A stretch of 64,000 nt of DNA from Xestospongia muta (GCA_963693285.1 OY848917.1:24734745-24798744), one strand, 5' to 3'; positions 1 through 11,936 are shown, counted from the stretch's first letter. Notes: generated by a model from the sequence alone, not told the origin. Numbers and translations: made by a program.

Positions 1-2406
1 TCATGTCTGGTATTAGTTTTAATATGGACTGAGCTTTATCTCCTGGAACATCATAAAGAAGTATGACAAAAATATCTGACAATTGATTAAGACAATCACT
101 GAAACCAAAGCATCGATAACCAGCTATATGTTTTGTTTTGTTGTGATAGTCTTCCATCTGATTTATCCAATATTGAAGAGAACTCTCCAAAACCCTTTTA
201 GATAGACGTTTTAATATCAATTTGGTTGTATTAGCATATTTTGCTTGTTTTTTTGCAAGTTTATTGTAGAATTTATTAGTTAGATTTGAACTCAATGAAA
301 GTGTTTCATTAATACTCTCCTCAGCACTATTGATAGCGGACTCAATTATGGCACTTGATTCCAATGTATTATTGAGAGCATCTTCTAGTGACTTGTTCAC
401 ATAATTGAGATAGTTTTGTAACTTTTCAAGAGTGAGGCAATTAGATTCAAAATGGTTTGCAATATTAAACGAATCAGATGATTCCCTTCTGTGTACAGAG
501 CGTTTTTTGACATTTATATTACCAACAGCTACAGACAATGCATGTTCAAGCACTTTCTCAGATATCTTATCCTTCACTAAATTCAAAGGAGCATTAAAAT
601 CAATCACAACACTGGTTTCATATGATGTATTAGAATAAGGTATTACGTATTGTATTTGAAGAGGAAAAACGACAGGTGTGGATGTTGTCATAGATACCCT
701 TAATTGAATGGACGAAAGTTGAATCACGTTTTCAGCAGCAGTATGATTTTTGAGCCAATTAACAAGTCCTAGGTTTTCTTGGCTATCTGCTAGTATCCAG
801 TCATAGTTTTGTAAACTGGCATTATATGCAAAGACTGCACTATTGTAAACATCTCTGGTAAGATTGAATTGTTGCTCAGATGCATCTCCTTCTACTTCCT
901 TTATTTCTAATGTAGTTTTTGCATCTTGTTCATTTTCTATAGCAACAAGTAGGGATTGGTGAACTGAATTAATTTTGACTAATGCTTCTGTTGATGCACC
1001 AGCTGCATTAATGAGTGCCTGTTGTTTCATTTCTCTGCACTGACTATTAGCTGTTGCACATGGTTCTTCGTCCAACTTGGTTGCACAATCATAGAATTTC
1101 CAGCATATGTATGGTTTGCTTCCATTGTATTGTTGTACAGGACAAACGAATGCAGTCTTTTGAATTACTTTTTCCATAGCATCAACAAAGGTCTTCTCAT
1201 ATCTTCCAGTCATACGACAAACTTTGTAACATTTATCAACTAGCCAAGGAAATGGTATTGGTATTGGTATTGGAATAGGAAGTGGTGAAATACGTATGCC
1301 TGCAGAAAACCATTTGATTCCAAGCTTTTTTTTACATGATTTAACATATTCACAATAGGTTACTAATCTGGCCCTTGATTGTTGTGTCATAATAGAGACT
1401 GGTTGAAAGCGATGGCATGTACCATCTACACTGATGTATGTTGGTTTATAACATGTGACTGCTTTGCTGCCACTTTTACACATCTTTTCACATTCAGAAA
1501 TATCACACAGCTGATCAATATTAGATTTTATTGCTTCATTGATGTTATACACATCTAATAACTGATCAAGTTCATTCTGTCTTTGGTTTGTTATGTTATT
1601 CCAGTAAATTATATCAGCCTTTACTTCTTTCTGAGCTTGTAGAATTGATAAATATTCAGACTCTAAAGCTTCGAATTCAGCTTCTAAAAAGGTAAGTTTT
1701 TCTTTTGCATTTTCCACATTGTTGCTTCCTGCCAGTATTCTCTGCATTGTAAAATTTGTGGAATAATATATAAGCTCATGTAAATTGCTTTCTGTTTCTT
1801 GTTGAAAGGTATCTTCTCCTTGATCAAACAATACATCAATATTCAATACTTGAGACTCCCATGGAGTAGTTAATCCAGCAGAACCATTCAACATTCCTGA
1901 GTAATGACTAAAGAATGTGGCGTGCTTTTGAAAGGAAAGGTGGTCATTGAAAAAAATATTGGCAACAATACTAATGTCAAAAATAGAAATGTTTACATCT
2001 GAATATTTGCCAGTCACGTGTCCATCAATTGCTACATCAATTACCATGTGACTGTCAGTACTGGGTAATTGTATAAATTTTCCCAAGTTCTTTACATTGC
2101 CTGAGTTGTGTGACATAATTTTTAGTTGCGTATTTGGACTTTCGACCCAAAAGGGTTGTTTACCTGGTATTAACAATGTACTGGTTAAGCCAGGTATTAG
2201 AAGTCTTGACAGTCTTATGCCAAGGCAATTGGAGTTCATTGAGACCCATTGTGGAATAAAATCATTAATGTTAAATGAAATGAATATTGAGACTGGACAG
2301 CTGGAGTCATCATCAGTGAAGAAAATGTTATTAAAACCATCAGTATTATATAATGGAGAGTATGTCATCAACATGACTATTCCTTCACTGAACTGTAAAT
2401 TACCGT
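1..2406 (-). CDS. Giant exon of copy A (N-terminal two thirds)
   Basis: Open throughout on the minus strand from the acceptor at 2406/2407 to the window edge. It corresponds to 26308-28728 in copy B but is 15 nt (five codons) shorter. It encodes an N-terminal beta-type region, a coiled-coil segment, a cysteine-rich core containing [10 protein letters not shown] and, further on, a second predicted helical region. Four of the five missing codons fall where B reads a looser [12 protein letters not shown] stretch and A has a clean run of Pro-Ile dipeptides (1247-1285). Confidence 0.8.
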
Positions 2407-5400
2407 CTATTAATAATAAATTTAAGTAGTAAAACCAAATGTGAAGAAAGAAAGACTTACCATTTATAATTAGAAGACCATTTTCATCAGCAGATTCTAA
2501 ATGAAGCACCCACAAGAGGGAGATGATATCAATTGAACAATTCCCATGCAACTTCACTGGTGACTGTAAGATAACAGTAAGTAATCATTACTTTAAAATA
2601 TATATCAATAATTCTTACTTGATGTACTGTGTCAATTTGTATAAAAGCATTTCCTGAGAATGATACACCAACTGTTAAATTGTGGTTTATGAGTGTTCCA
2701 GAGGCTGTAAAAGATAGTTCAGTATCATATAATGGAACATCCAGGAGCACACTTTGAGATCCATTCCAAAACACCTCATTGTTTATTAAGTCCAGGCCTA
2801 ATGATGACAATGTGCAAGTAATGAAATGGATATTCCATCCTGCTATTTTGAACTGAGATATAGGGTAAAGATCTGTTAAAACATTTCCTGCCCTCTCTGT
2901 TAAGCTGATATGAAGTGATGCAAGTTGTCCTTGACAGATATCCAGAGCAAAACAAATTGGTCTACTCTGTACATGATATTGGTAAACCAATTGCTGTCCT
3001 TTAACTCTAAGTTTAAGGTCTGCATTCACTCGAACAATGTAGTAAAGACCAGATGGTTTAAGAGGCAACAGTTCACAACCTTGTATATCTTGAACCTCAT
3101 AAGCTGTCTTTATCATTGCTAGGAAGTCATAATACTGAAGTGGGATTTCTTTATTACCATTAGAAAAAAGTTCAATATTTAGTCCAACTGGCAAAATATG
3201 GTGAACTTTGTTCAAAAATGTCGTAAACAAAGAATGAGATACAACCATAGAATGAGTATCAGATACATTTAAGTCCCAGTTGAAACATTGATCTGTGTGT
3301 CTTGAATCATGATGACATTGACCACAGTTAAGATTGTCATTGTTGATAGAGATGTCCAAATTTTGTGATGATAGTGAAGCATTAACACCAGCAATAGAGA
3401 CAGGAAGCATCAAGTCGTCATTGTGAATGAATGTTAAACCTTTAGTTTTGAATATAGTACTGTCATACCATATACATGAAGATGACAGGAACACATTCTG
3501 TAATGTGGAAATGCAATAGTTTTGTTTGAAAGTAGTTATCTTCTGACAACAACCTGGCTCCATTATACCATTTTCTAAATTGTTTGAACTGAAGTACACA
3601 CTAGAGGAATAATCGGAATTTGAAATTGCAAGCAAGATGTTATTTTCAGGCTGTTGGTAATTTCCTTTAGTTTCAATTACATACGTTATGATAAACACTC
3701 CCTCAGCATGAGGTGTTAGTTTAAACCCAACACTTTTTGACCTTGATGTAATCAACAACCGATTATATGGTGATACAACAATCAATGAATCACACACAAC
3801 AATGATTGTAATATTTTGGTTGGTTGATGCATTTATATAAAGTGTTTCTGTTTGGCTATTAATCTTAACAGCTGGAAGTTCTGGAGTCTTGATGACAACA
3901 ATTTCACAATATTGACCTGTAAAGTCAAAATTGCAATAACAAGATGGAGAGTTATCATTTGTCACAAAACAAGTGCCACCATTTTGACAGGGACTAGGAT
4001 TGCAAGTTTCAATCTCTATACAGGTGAAATTAAATGACAATATTACAATAATAACTTATAAAAAAGAACTCACTAAGACATGTCTCAGGCTCTGTCCAAA
4101 CAACGCTACCATTGTTCCCAAGAGAGCAAGTTTGCTTATAAGTAGTTTTGTTTTCTAAATGATAACCATCTTCACATATTAATGTACATGTTGAATTAAA
4201 TTCAGTGTAGCATGGCAAAACAATCAATGAACTGGTATTTGTCTCTAATTCCTTGCAGTGTAATGGAAGACAAACTGAGTCTACTCCACTCCAAGTGCTG
4301 TTAGATAGACACTGCCTTATTGATGACCCTGATAAACTGTATCCAGCGTTGCAAGTGAATAGACATGATTCATTAGTGACTTGAGGGCCAGTACAATCAA
4401 TGAAACCATTAGCAGGTGACAATAATGTTGGACAAGGTAGTGGATCACAAGAACGGCCATCTACTAGAAGAGTGTACCCTTCTTTGCACTCACAATGAAA
4501 GTTCCCAGGTACATTGTGGCAGGAGTGATCACAATCACCATTGTCAAAGTCACATTCATCAATATCTAATAGTATAAGACATAATAGTTCACTATTACAC
4601 GAGTTGTTCATATTATTTATACATTGTATGGTATATACATATTATAGGTAGATAGATGGATGGATATATCACTGTACTTGTGTTCATGTATATATGAATT
4701 CATATATGTATCTAAGTATTGTATGCATACACAATATACTTTAATTTACAATTATTAGATATTACCTAAACAAGTGCTATTATCAAATAGACTAAGATAG
4801 AATCCCTCTTCACAAGAACAATTATATCGTCCTTCTAAACAGTGCTTATTAGTACAAATCTGATTACAGCTTGATAAGTGCTCTATGCATTCATCAATAT
4901 CTGAGAACAAGAACCAAACATAAATAAACACAACTACAACTCATGCTCACCATTGCAAGAAAACCCATCAGCTTGTAATTCACATCCAACTTCACAACTA
5001 CAACTGTAGTTTCCTTCATGATTTGAACAAACTTGTTGACAAACGTGACTACCTTTTAAACACTCATCAACATCTATTGAATGGGTATCAACATCATACA
5101 ATATACACAGGTAATACATAAAAAATATGACATGATCATTTATCCAATCTGTGTTCAACTTACCTGTGCACAAATGCATGTCTATACTATCCTTGTAGTA
5201 TCCAGGATTACATGAACATATGTATGACCCAACTGTGTTAGTGCAATTTTGAGCACATCCTCCATTAGCAACAAGACATTCATTGACATCTATACTTTTA
5301 CTTTAAATATTATGTTCTGTCAAAACATTAATTCATACCATTGCAACTATGTCCATCAGATCCCACTTGATATCCCTGAGGACAGCTACATGTATAACTC

Positions 5401-8314
5401 CCAGGAGTATTAGTGCAATGGTCATCACTATAACAAGCATGAGTTCCATCTGTACACTCATCAATGTCTATTGATTTATTAAAGTTTGTACACATAAAAT
5501 AAAAAAATATACTTACCAATGCAGGTGTGTTGATCAGCACCAAGTTGATAACCACTTAGACAGACACACCGATAACTACCTTGTGTGTTTTCACATTGAG
5601 CAAAGCTGTGACAGCTGGCCTCTCCATTTTGACACTCATCAATATCTACATATATTATAAACAGGAAAGATTAAAGATCACATTGAAAATACATTGTAAA
5701 ATGAAATGCACTAAAGTGCTTAACCTTGCTGCGGTGCGCAGTGTAGATCTATACTGCAGAGTGAATGTATATTTAACATTCCACAAGCTTAAAGGTATGG
5801 CAAATATCTCACGTGATGTGCAAGATGATTTTTGATGACTCAGCACTTCTCTTCAATTAAAGGGAGAAAAGCTTAATCTGTTTTGCTGTCTACTAAGTAC
5901 TTTGCACTCTAATTGACAAAAGGTTCAATTTCTAACTTCTTAGTAAAATTTAGTGATTCTCCAATGACAGCTATTGTGCTAGTAGTTGGTAAAACAGTCA
6001 TAACTTTCCAAAAAAGTGTTTTTGAAAAACTCTCACTTAAAAAAGTTGGCAAATGTCAGAAGCTGTAGGAGGTTTTTATTGAATTCTTGAGTCTTCACTG
6101 AAAGCTGTGCTTTTTTTCAAATGTTTTTCAGACTTTTAAAGCTTTTTGTTCATTTGACGCTCCTTTTGGCAGTATTTTTAAGAAGTACAGAAGTTTGCTA
6201 CCGTCCACTATAGTTTTGTGGCAACCAGTGTCGTGTTTGCCGAGTTAAAGCAGCTCAAAGTCAATTGGCCGGGTAACAGACACACACACATACAGACAGA
6301 CACACTGACAGACTACAGTAACCCTCGTTATGCGCCCATGCACAGCGAGGTTAATAATTATATACAATAACTTAAATAAATAGTATGAACTAATATTATT
6401 GGTGATAGCATTAATATTTTCATTGAGAAATACAATTTTATTTGTGTTGCAAACTTCATCAAAAAATTGAAGATGGTGTTTGTGGTGTTACAAATATGAA
6501 AATGCTTTCAATTGATTGTATTACTGCACTAGACTAAAAATATTGAGTCAGGGAAACAAAAAATAATTTTCTAGTCATGAAAAAACAACTTGTTTGAAGG
6601 ATAAGCTAGCAGAGAGGCCAAATGATCTAATTGAATAAATTGAGGATGGCAATATGAGTACACCTGTGACAATTAAATCAATAATAAAGGCCAAAAAATA
6701 CTTCAAGAATTCAAATGACACACAATAAAGAGTTGAAACCAAAATAAACTAATCAAATTGCTCAATAAAGATTGTTTAATTTGAGAGTGATCAGTGTAGT
6801 TGCCCGACATCAGATATGAAAGGTTGACAAAATCATTTACTTTGAAACAAGTCAAGGAATTTGACAATTTCCAAATTAATTACAAAGTTCTCCTATAACC
6901 ATTTAAATGTTAGAAGGCTTAAGGTGAAACTTAATATTTCCAAGAGTTAGTTCAAGTAATTTGATCACCACGACGCAGTGTATGCATGGTGAACTGATAG
7001 ATATAATGCTCATGCATTATTCATTTGGTCATATGGCACTGATATTATGCTGATGATGCTAGGACAAAGAATATATAAATTGTCATTTCACTCTGGGGCA
7101 TAGTAGTCAGAGGATAAGACTACATATCTATGGTATATCTCTTTGAGTTTAAAATAAATGCAGTGGACTATTTAATTTTGCTGCCTAATTCTTGTAGTCA
7201 AAATCTGTCAAATTGCCCATTCAAACTCAAAGGTATACCTTTATTCAAAAGACTACATATCTAGGTACCATAGATATGTAGTTTTTTGAATGTAAGAAGG
7301 CTTAAGGTGAAACTTAATATTTTCAAAGTTAGCTAAAGTAATTTGATCACCATGATACAGTGTATGCATAGTGAAGTACAAATACAAAGAGGTTATGAAG
7401 TCCAAGAGTAGTTTTAGGCCACCCAATGTACATGTGAGTACTTCTCGTCTTTACTTCTGTACTGGTCTGTCTTGTTACAAACCATTCTACCAATTTTGAC
7501 ATAATAACTTCTATGCAAGAACATACTAAAATGCACTTAATTGATGCATTTTTCAATCTATTATTAAAGATTTCAAACGTTTTAGTTATGTGCTTGGTAG
7601 CATGTGTTATAGTGTGTATAGTTGATATCTTTTTTGAAATAGATATCACTTGAACAATGAAAGCAGCCACAAAAGGACAGTGTTTTGCTAAAACATAACT
7701 ACTATTTGTTATGATGATGGCTGGTGGCCTTATTGAATGTTTGTTTTTGTTATCAACTACTTGTTATTACTGATAAAAAAATTGCTAACCTGTGTCACAA
7801 CGATTTCCAGTCCATCCACTATTACAAGTGCAAGTATTTGGTGGTCCACATGTTCCATGCACACACCCTTGTGAGCAGGTTGCTAAATTGGACATAATAA
7901 ATTCAACATTTTGTGTCATCAATGTCATACCAATACAATTAGGATATGTTCCACTATAAAGTGGACAGCAAGTTGACTGTTGATAGTAAACAGCTACTTG
8001 TGCATAAGCCCAACTCTGTGAAGTTCTTCGTCTATACAGAGTATATGGAATAGTTCTTCATGTTAAAAACTTGTATGAACAACAACAAACCTGTATGCAC
8101 GACAACGACCCCATCCAAACAAGCCGCATCCATACGAATACCCTTGGGAAGAGTAGGTTGTGACAGTATATGCGTTGCTCCTATAATATACTCCAGTTTG
8201 GTAACAACTATGAAAAAGTCAGATAAAATCATGCATTTCATACTAATCTCACCTTTGGCTTACAGAGAGAGCGATCAGAGTTGCTAAAAGTACTGTGATA
8301 TTCAAAGCTTTTAT
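1..8314 (-). CDS. Copy A of tandem mosaic receptor gene (3' end outside window; start codon lost)
   Basis: Multi-exon minus-strand gene, 5' part only. Exons inferred from GT-AG sites and frame continuity: 8253-8314, 8091-8207, 7931-8055, 7790-7882, 5517-5645, 5339-5467, 5164-5289, 4951-5073, 4766-4900, 4074-4565, 2619-4015, 2461-2563 and 1-2406 (continues left). They encode a signal-like leader, EMI-like domain, six EGF domains, an EGF-CCP-CCP exon, another EGF with a long unrecognised ectodomain region, and the start of the giant coiled-coil exon. All seen exons stay in frame without stops. Relative to B and C, it has an extra EGF (5517-5645), a Pro-Ile tract in the giant exon, and ATA where B and C have the initiator ATG. 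No in-frame upstream ATG precedes it before a stop. It may be a 5'-damaged gene, use a non-AUG start, or have an unseen first exon. The function is unknown; family knowledge suggests adhesion or recognition at the cell surface. Confidence 0.8.
5517..5645 (-). CDS. Extra calcium-binding EGF exon found only in copy A
   Basis: A 129-nt phase 1-1 exon flanked by a GTAAGT donor and a TAG acceptor. It starts with DIDEC and has the six cysteines of a calcium-binding EGF domain, ending HTCIG. The equivalent introns of B (31788-32686) and C (47973-49250) hold no EGF coding sequence. Because the exon is symmetric, gain or loss leaves the frame unchanged. The flanking intron sequence in A resumes similarity to B and C only near 6400, so exon and flanks were lost or gained as one block of roughly 0.9 kb. 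Confidence 0.85.
5646..7789. repeat. Long fourth intron of copy A with inserted and repeated sequence
   Basis: This 2.1-kb intron carries no gene I can support. From about 5720 to 6355 is sequence absent from B and C, ending in a CA/CAGA-rich stretch (6279-6312) and a CCTCG/CGAGG-containing end (6324-6352), which looks like a dispersed repeat. From about 6400 it is recognisably related to the equivalent intron of B and C. An 80-bp direct repeat beginning AGAAGGCTTAAGGTGAAAC occurs at about 6911-6992 and again at 7292-7374, and the stretch 7096-7280 contains an inverted pair of CTACATATCTATGGTA-like arms. Short ORFs here have no recognisable features. Confidence 0.5.
8312..8314 (-). other. ATG to ATA change at the initiator of copy A
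   Basis: The leader of copy A aligns to the signal peptides of B and C, including the preceding CTTTCACAAT, but the codon at the start is ATA on the minus strand where B (33212-33214) and C (49761-49763) have ATG. Exon 1 of A contains no other ATG, and the upstream in-frame sequence reaches a TGA with no ATG. The rest of the leader (hydrophobic, ending SVSQ) and its donor site are intact, so this is a point loss and not general decay. A sequencing or assembly error is possible. Confidence 0.75.
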
Positions 8315-8370
8315 TGTGAAAGCAATTACTAAACTATAATCTGCTACACAATGAACTCACAATCCTACTT

Positions 8371-8378
8371 TATTTATA
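8371..8378 (-). promoter_or_regulatory. TATA box of copy A
   Basis: On the minus strand this reads TATAAATA. It lies about 57 bp upstream of the position equivalent to the initiator codon, the same distance as the TATA elements of B and C. Confidence 0.5.
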
Positions 8379-8410
8379 ATCTCAATTGTTGGGATGCTGA
8401 CGAAAACTCT

Positions 8411-8980
8411 ATGACTTCAGCATATTTGTGTCAAAACACAAATAACGACACATAGCGTCATTCATATAAGAGCTACGTAAGCATGTTATCGTATACGTTC
8501 ACTGCAAAAATTATAAATATGTTACTTTAACAAACTATTTTGTAGCTTACGTTAGTGGAACACTATATATGGAACCTAAAATTCATGTGATTTACTCTCG
8601 AATTTGTTGGCAGGTTGTATTATTACAAAATGTTGCTTACCTAGTAAAAGGACAACATGCCAATAATTTGCACAGTCAATTTTTACACATGTCAATAATT
8701 TACACATGAATTCTAGATTCCATATATACTAACCCACCAATGTAAGCTACAAATTAGTTGTTAAATTGGCTGATCATTTGTAGTATATATACACTGTAAA
8801 ATTAATATCTTATTTTAACAATTAATCTCTAGCTCTAATTGCTATGGAATCAAGAGTTCATTCATATGAATTGCTTCCTATATATATTTTTGATTTATTG
8901 TAGTATAAGTAAATAAAACTTTTAAAAAATCCAGTAAATTTAGAGATGGGTACAAAGAATCCAAACAGGTAGTAGGGATG
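8411..8980. repeat. Upstream segment of copy A, first copy of a direct repeat
   Basis: This 0.57-kb stretch just upstream of the TATA box of copy A is repeated at 10483-11045 in the same orientation with high similarity, starting at ATGACTTCAGCATATTTGTG and ending near a GATGGGTACAAA motif. The upstream flanks of B (from 33311) and C (from about 49858) contain recognisable versions of the same block, so it belongs to the ancestral promoter-flank unit. It contains the palindromic element at 8526-8765. Confidence 0.7.
8526..8765. mobile_element. Palindromic MITE-like element
   Basis: The ends are inverted copies: TTTAACAAACTATTTTGTAG at the left and, inverted, the same word with small changes at the right (CTACAAATTAGTTGTTAAA). 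The next bases (CTTACGTTAGTGG against CCACCAATGTAAG) also pair. There is no coding capacity. A second copy is at 10599-10823, and relatives with a lost right arm are at 33424 and 49973. Confidence 0.6.
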
Positions 8981-9162
8981 GTAACTGCATCTTCTTTATA
9001 TAATAGCATAGGCAACAATATATCACTGATCTTATTTAGATGATATGTGAATAATCTTTTTAAGTTTGTACCAACTTTGCTATTATGTAAGGATTATGAA
9101 ATTGCCATCTCTACTATCTTATTTTCATTCTTTGTACTGGACTGATATTACCCATCCCTACA
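8943..9162. repeat. Inverted-repeat element near copy A promoter
   Basis: The left arm (GATGGGTACAAAGAATCC and a nearby GTAGTAGGGATGG) pairs with the right arm near 9100-9160, which reads in inverse orientation with the same words (CATTCTTTGTACTGGA and ACCCATCCCTAC). A MITE-like hairpin is the simplest reading. A version of the right arm occurs at about 33880-33950 in the B flank. Confidence 0.4.
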
Positions 9163-10482
9163 TGTGCTTTATTTTTAGAAAATGTTTTGTTTGGTTGTGT
9201 GTGCAATTTTTTTAATGAAAATGTTTTGACGGTCAATAGTGAAATTTGTAGCACGAGGTTCATTGTTTAACCAGTTCATGAAGTATGAACATCTATGCAA
9301 ATAGTGTATACTTAAACTTCAGTTTAGCCATTATATTCTCCTTTCACATCCGCTTCTTTCCGTTATTATTTATTATTCATAAAAATGGCTTACTAAGAGT
9401 GGGGTCCTTCTTGGTGTAACTAGTACTATGATGTAACTTGTGATCTGATGATGACATCACTAGGTGTCATAGAGTTAGAGTTAATAATGTTAGTGTTGTA
9501 GTTTAGGGTTTAGGCGATATCATCATATATGATGAGATCACTGCACTGGCAGATCTAGGGGGGGGGGCGTGTGCATCCCCTTCTTTAATAATATTCATGG
9601 TCAATCATTCAATTCACATCCTGTGGTAAAATTATTACTTTAAGTATATTCATAGCAAATTCTTGCAACCACAACTTACAAAGCTATACCTTGATGTTTT
9701 ATTGACTTACTGTCTCGTGATTAAAAGGTAGTGTCTATGAATAATAAATATATGAATTTATATTAGGTTTAAAATTGTCTGTGTACCCCCTATTTCTACG
9801 CTTCTGATCCGCCGGTGTCACTATTTGTTATGGCTCTTGATGATAAGCTGTTGACGAAAATCACTATTTTGGTTTCTAAAGCACTCAAAATGAGACCTAA
9901 ATAAGTGATAGATTGGTAGTTGAGTGTGTTATTTTTGTGAATTTAGTGTCCAAAGTGTTTATGATTTTTGAGTTATTGTAAAGGCAGATGATAATGACAC
10001 ATAGCGTTATTAATACAACAGCACAGCAAAATATGTTATTTTTCTTAAATTACCAATGTCAACAGCATTTAGGCATTGTCCTCTTTGTGGCAAAAAAATA
10101 AGGTGTATTGTTGTCCAAGATGTCCAAAATTAAATCCAACCAATAATATCTTTTTCAAAATTTAATTTTTATGGGTGGTTTATTAAACTAAATGAATAAT
10201 TGTTATATAATAAGTTGTGTTTAAGTAAACTGATAGAATTTATCTTACATGTATTGGGTATATTTTCCCGATCATATCCAAGTACACTGTCAAGTGTGAG
10301 GAACATTTCACCTCTTTAATTTTAACACCAAATGAAGTATGGATCTACAAAAGTATATAAATAAAATATATAAAATCACTGGGTTAAAATTTTAAATTAT
10401 TTATAAAGCATCGACCAATAGTAAATTAATATAAATGTATACTACTAAGCTCTCATACTACTTTATATAACCTATGGGAATT
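9163..10482. other. Intergenic DNA; part shared with the other intervals
   Basis: No gene seen. The stretch 9830-10075 matches the B flank at 34400-34530 plus 35290-35390 (and the C equivalent), without the 0.7-kb inverted-repeat element that splits those two parts in B and C. The stretch 10120-10440 matches 38390-38690 and 56550-56820. These blocks show that the interval has the same ancestral layout as the other two. A run of G lies at 9559-9567. Confidence 0.5.
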
Positions 10483-11045
10483 ATGACTTCAGCATATTTG
10501 TGTCAAAACATGAATAACGACACATAGCGTCATTCATATAAAAGCTAAGTAAGCATGTTATTGTATAGATATCACTTTAAAAATTATAAATATGCTACTT
10601 TAACAAACTATTTTGTAGCTTACATTAGTGGAACACTATATATGGAACCTAAAATTCATGTGATTTACTCTCGAATTTGTTGGCAGGTTGTATTATTACA
10701 AAATGTTGCTTACCTAGTAATAGGACAACATGCCAATAATTTACACATGCCAATAATTTACACATGAATTCTAGATTCCATATATACTAACCCACCAATG
10801 TAAGCTACAAATTAGTTGTTAAATTGACTGATCATTTGTAGTATATATACACTGTAAAATTAATATCTTATTTTAACAATTAATCTCTAGCTCTAATTAC
10901 TATGGAATCAAGAGTTCATTCATATGAATTGCTCCCTATATATATATTTTGATTTGTTGTAGTATAAGTAAATAAAAAATTTTAAAAATATGAATTAAAT
11001 TAGGGATGGGTACAAAAAAATGCAAACAAGATAGTAGAGATGGGT
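10483..11045. repeat. Second copy of the copy-A upstream segment
   Basis: Direct repeat of 8411-8980, about 2.07 kb away, including the nested palindromic element. A TATATAA-like sequence sits just before it (10462-10470), but no signal-peptide exon follows on the minus strand. This is therefore duplicated flank, not a second gene start. Confidence 0.7.
10599..10823. mobile_element. Palindromic MITE-like element, second copy
   Basis: Near-identical to 8526-8765 and carried inside the duplicated upstream segment. Both inverted arms are preserved. An apparent short plus-strand reading frame over it (10555-10767) is only read-through of the repeat. Confidence 0.6.
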
Positions 11046-11239
11046 TCAAATTATTTACAAAGCATCGACCAATATTAAATTAATGTAAATGTATAGATGT
11101 GTCATAAATGTGTTTACTTTACTTATCTTATAACTGGACATTATTACTTATTAAATGAGCAGGGGACCAAATGACATTCTAATTACTTTAGGAACTCTAT
11201 CAGTTCCTACGTGTTGATGCTCTTTGTACTAGTCATTTC

Positions 11240-11515
11240 CACCCACTGGATTGACCAATTGCCAATTTCAGCTCTAAACTTCTTCCTTGTGAACAAAAAT
11301 TACTATACTGTCTTGCCATCAGGATAGGAATGCAGACATTTAGAATCTATCTGCTAGGAGGACAATTCCAATACACAAAATGACCATCATTCACTTATCT
11401 AGCTATTTCAGTATTCTGTCATTCATCAATCTGGTATGAATAATGATAATACCGATGGATTATCTCATGTTGTTATCCCAGACTGTCAGTTTGATGATGC
11501 AGAAGAAGGGGAAGA
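11240..11515 (+). mobile_element. Ty3/gypsy-type RNase H fragment
   Basis: With frameshifts and stops, the plus strand shows the hallmark order of a Ty3/gypsy RNase H: a KLLPCEQ-type motif, then TFRIYLLGGQF followed by a degenerate FTYL motif, then a closing segment with NDNTDGLSH (family consensus NADGLSR). It ends in a stop just after an AGAAGAAGGGGAAG purine tract. The element is dead. A gypsy assignment is supported by the motif order; the clade is uncertain. Confidence 0.55.
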
Positions 11516-11936
11516 TGTGAAAGGTTGAGGTTAGAACTGTCTAGGTTATTAGGGTGTTTCGTTAAATGAATAGTTATATGTCTTCTTAAACAAATTTTTA
11601 GTTACTGTATGTATTTCTTTTTTGGTCATTTATGATTATGTTATTAAGTCTTAAAGATTAAGTAGGTAACATGTTTCCTTCATCATTCTTTTCAGCTCTT
11701 AGTTGTACATATCTTGCAGGAGAAATGTTTTGCTTATTACATCATGTAGGTTATCATGTCATTTCATTACTTCATATTGTCACTTAGATTATGCCATTTG
11801 TTACTTATTTCATCATGAAGATTTTTTTATATAAGGATAATCTATTGTTCCTTTGTGTCTGACCATTTTGGCTATTAAAAAGACACTTTTAATTAAATTT
11901 GGAGATTATTTATTGTAGCAGTAGTAAGCGTTCACA
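11516..11936 (+). repeat. Probable 3' LTR following the RNase H fragment
   Basis: Starts TGTGAAAGG directly after the purine-rich tract and ends CGTTCACA about 421 bp later, so the ends form the inverted pair TGTGAA/TTCACA expected of an LTR. A TATAAGG element lies at about 11840. No matching 5' LTR was noticed upstream, so the element is truncated or partly deleted. Confidence 0.45.

Noticed and set aside
2097..2429. Plus-strand open frames of 60-110 codons over the giant exons (also at 28425-28685, 44607-44909, 62677-62961 and others)
   Set aside because: They lie antisense to clear coding exons and recur at the same places in every copy, so they are frame shadows of the minus-strand gene.
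5581..5846. Two overlapping short ORFs in the fourth intron of copy A
   Set aside because: One overlaps an EGF exon in antisense, and both run into an inserted repeat with no recognisable protein features.
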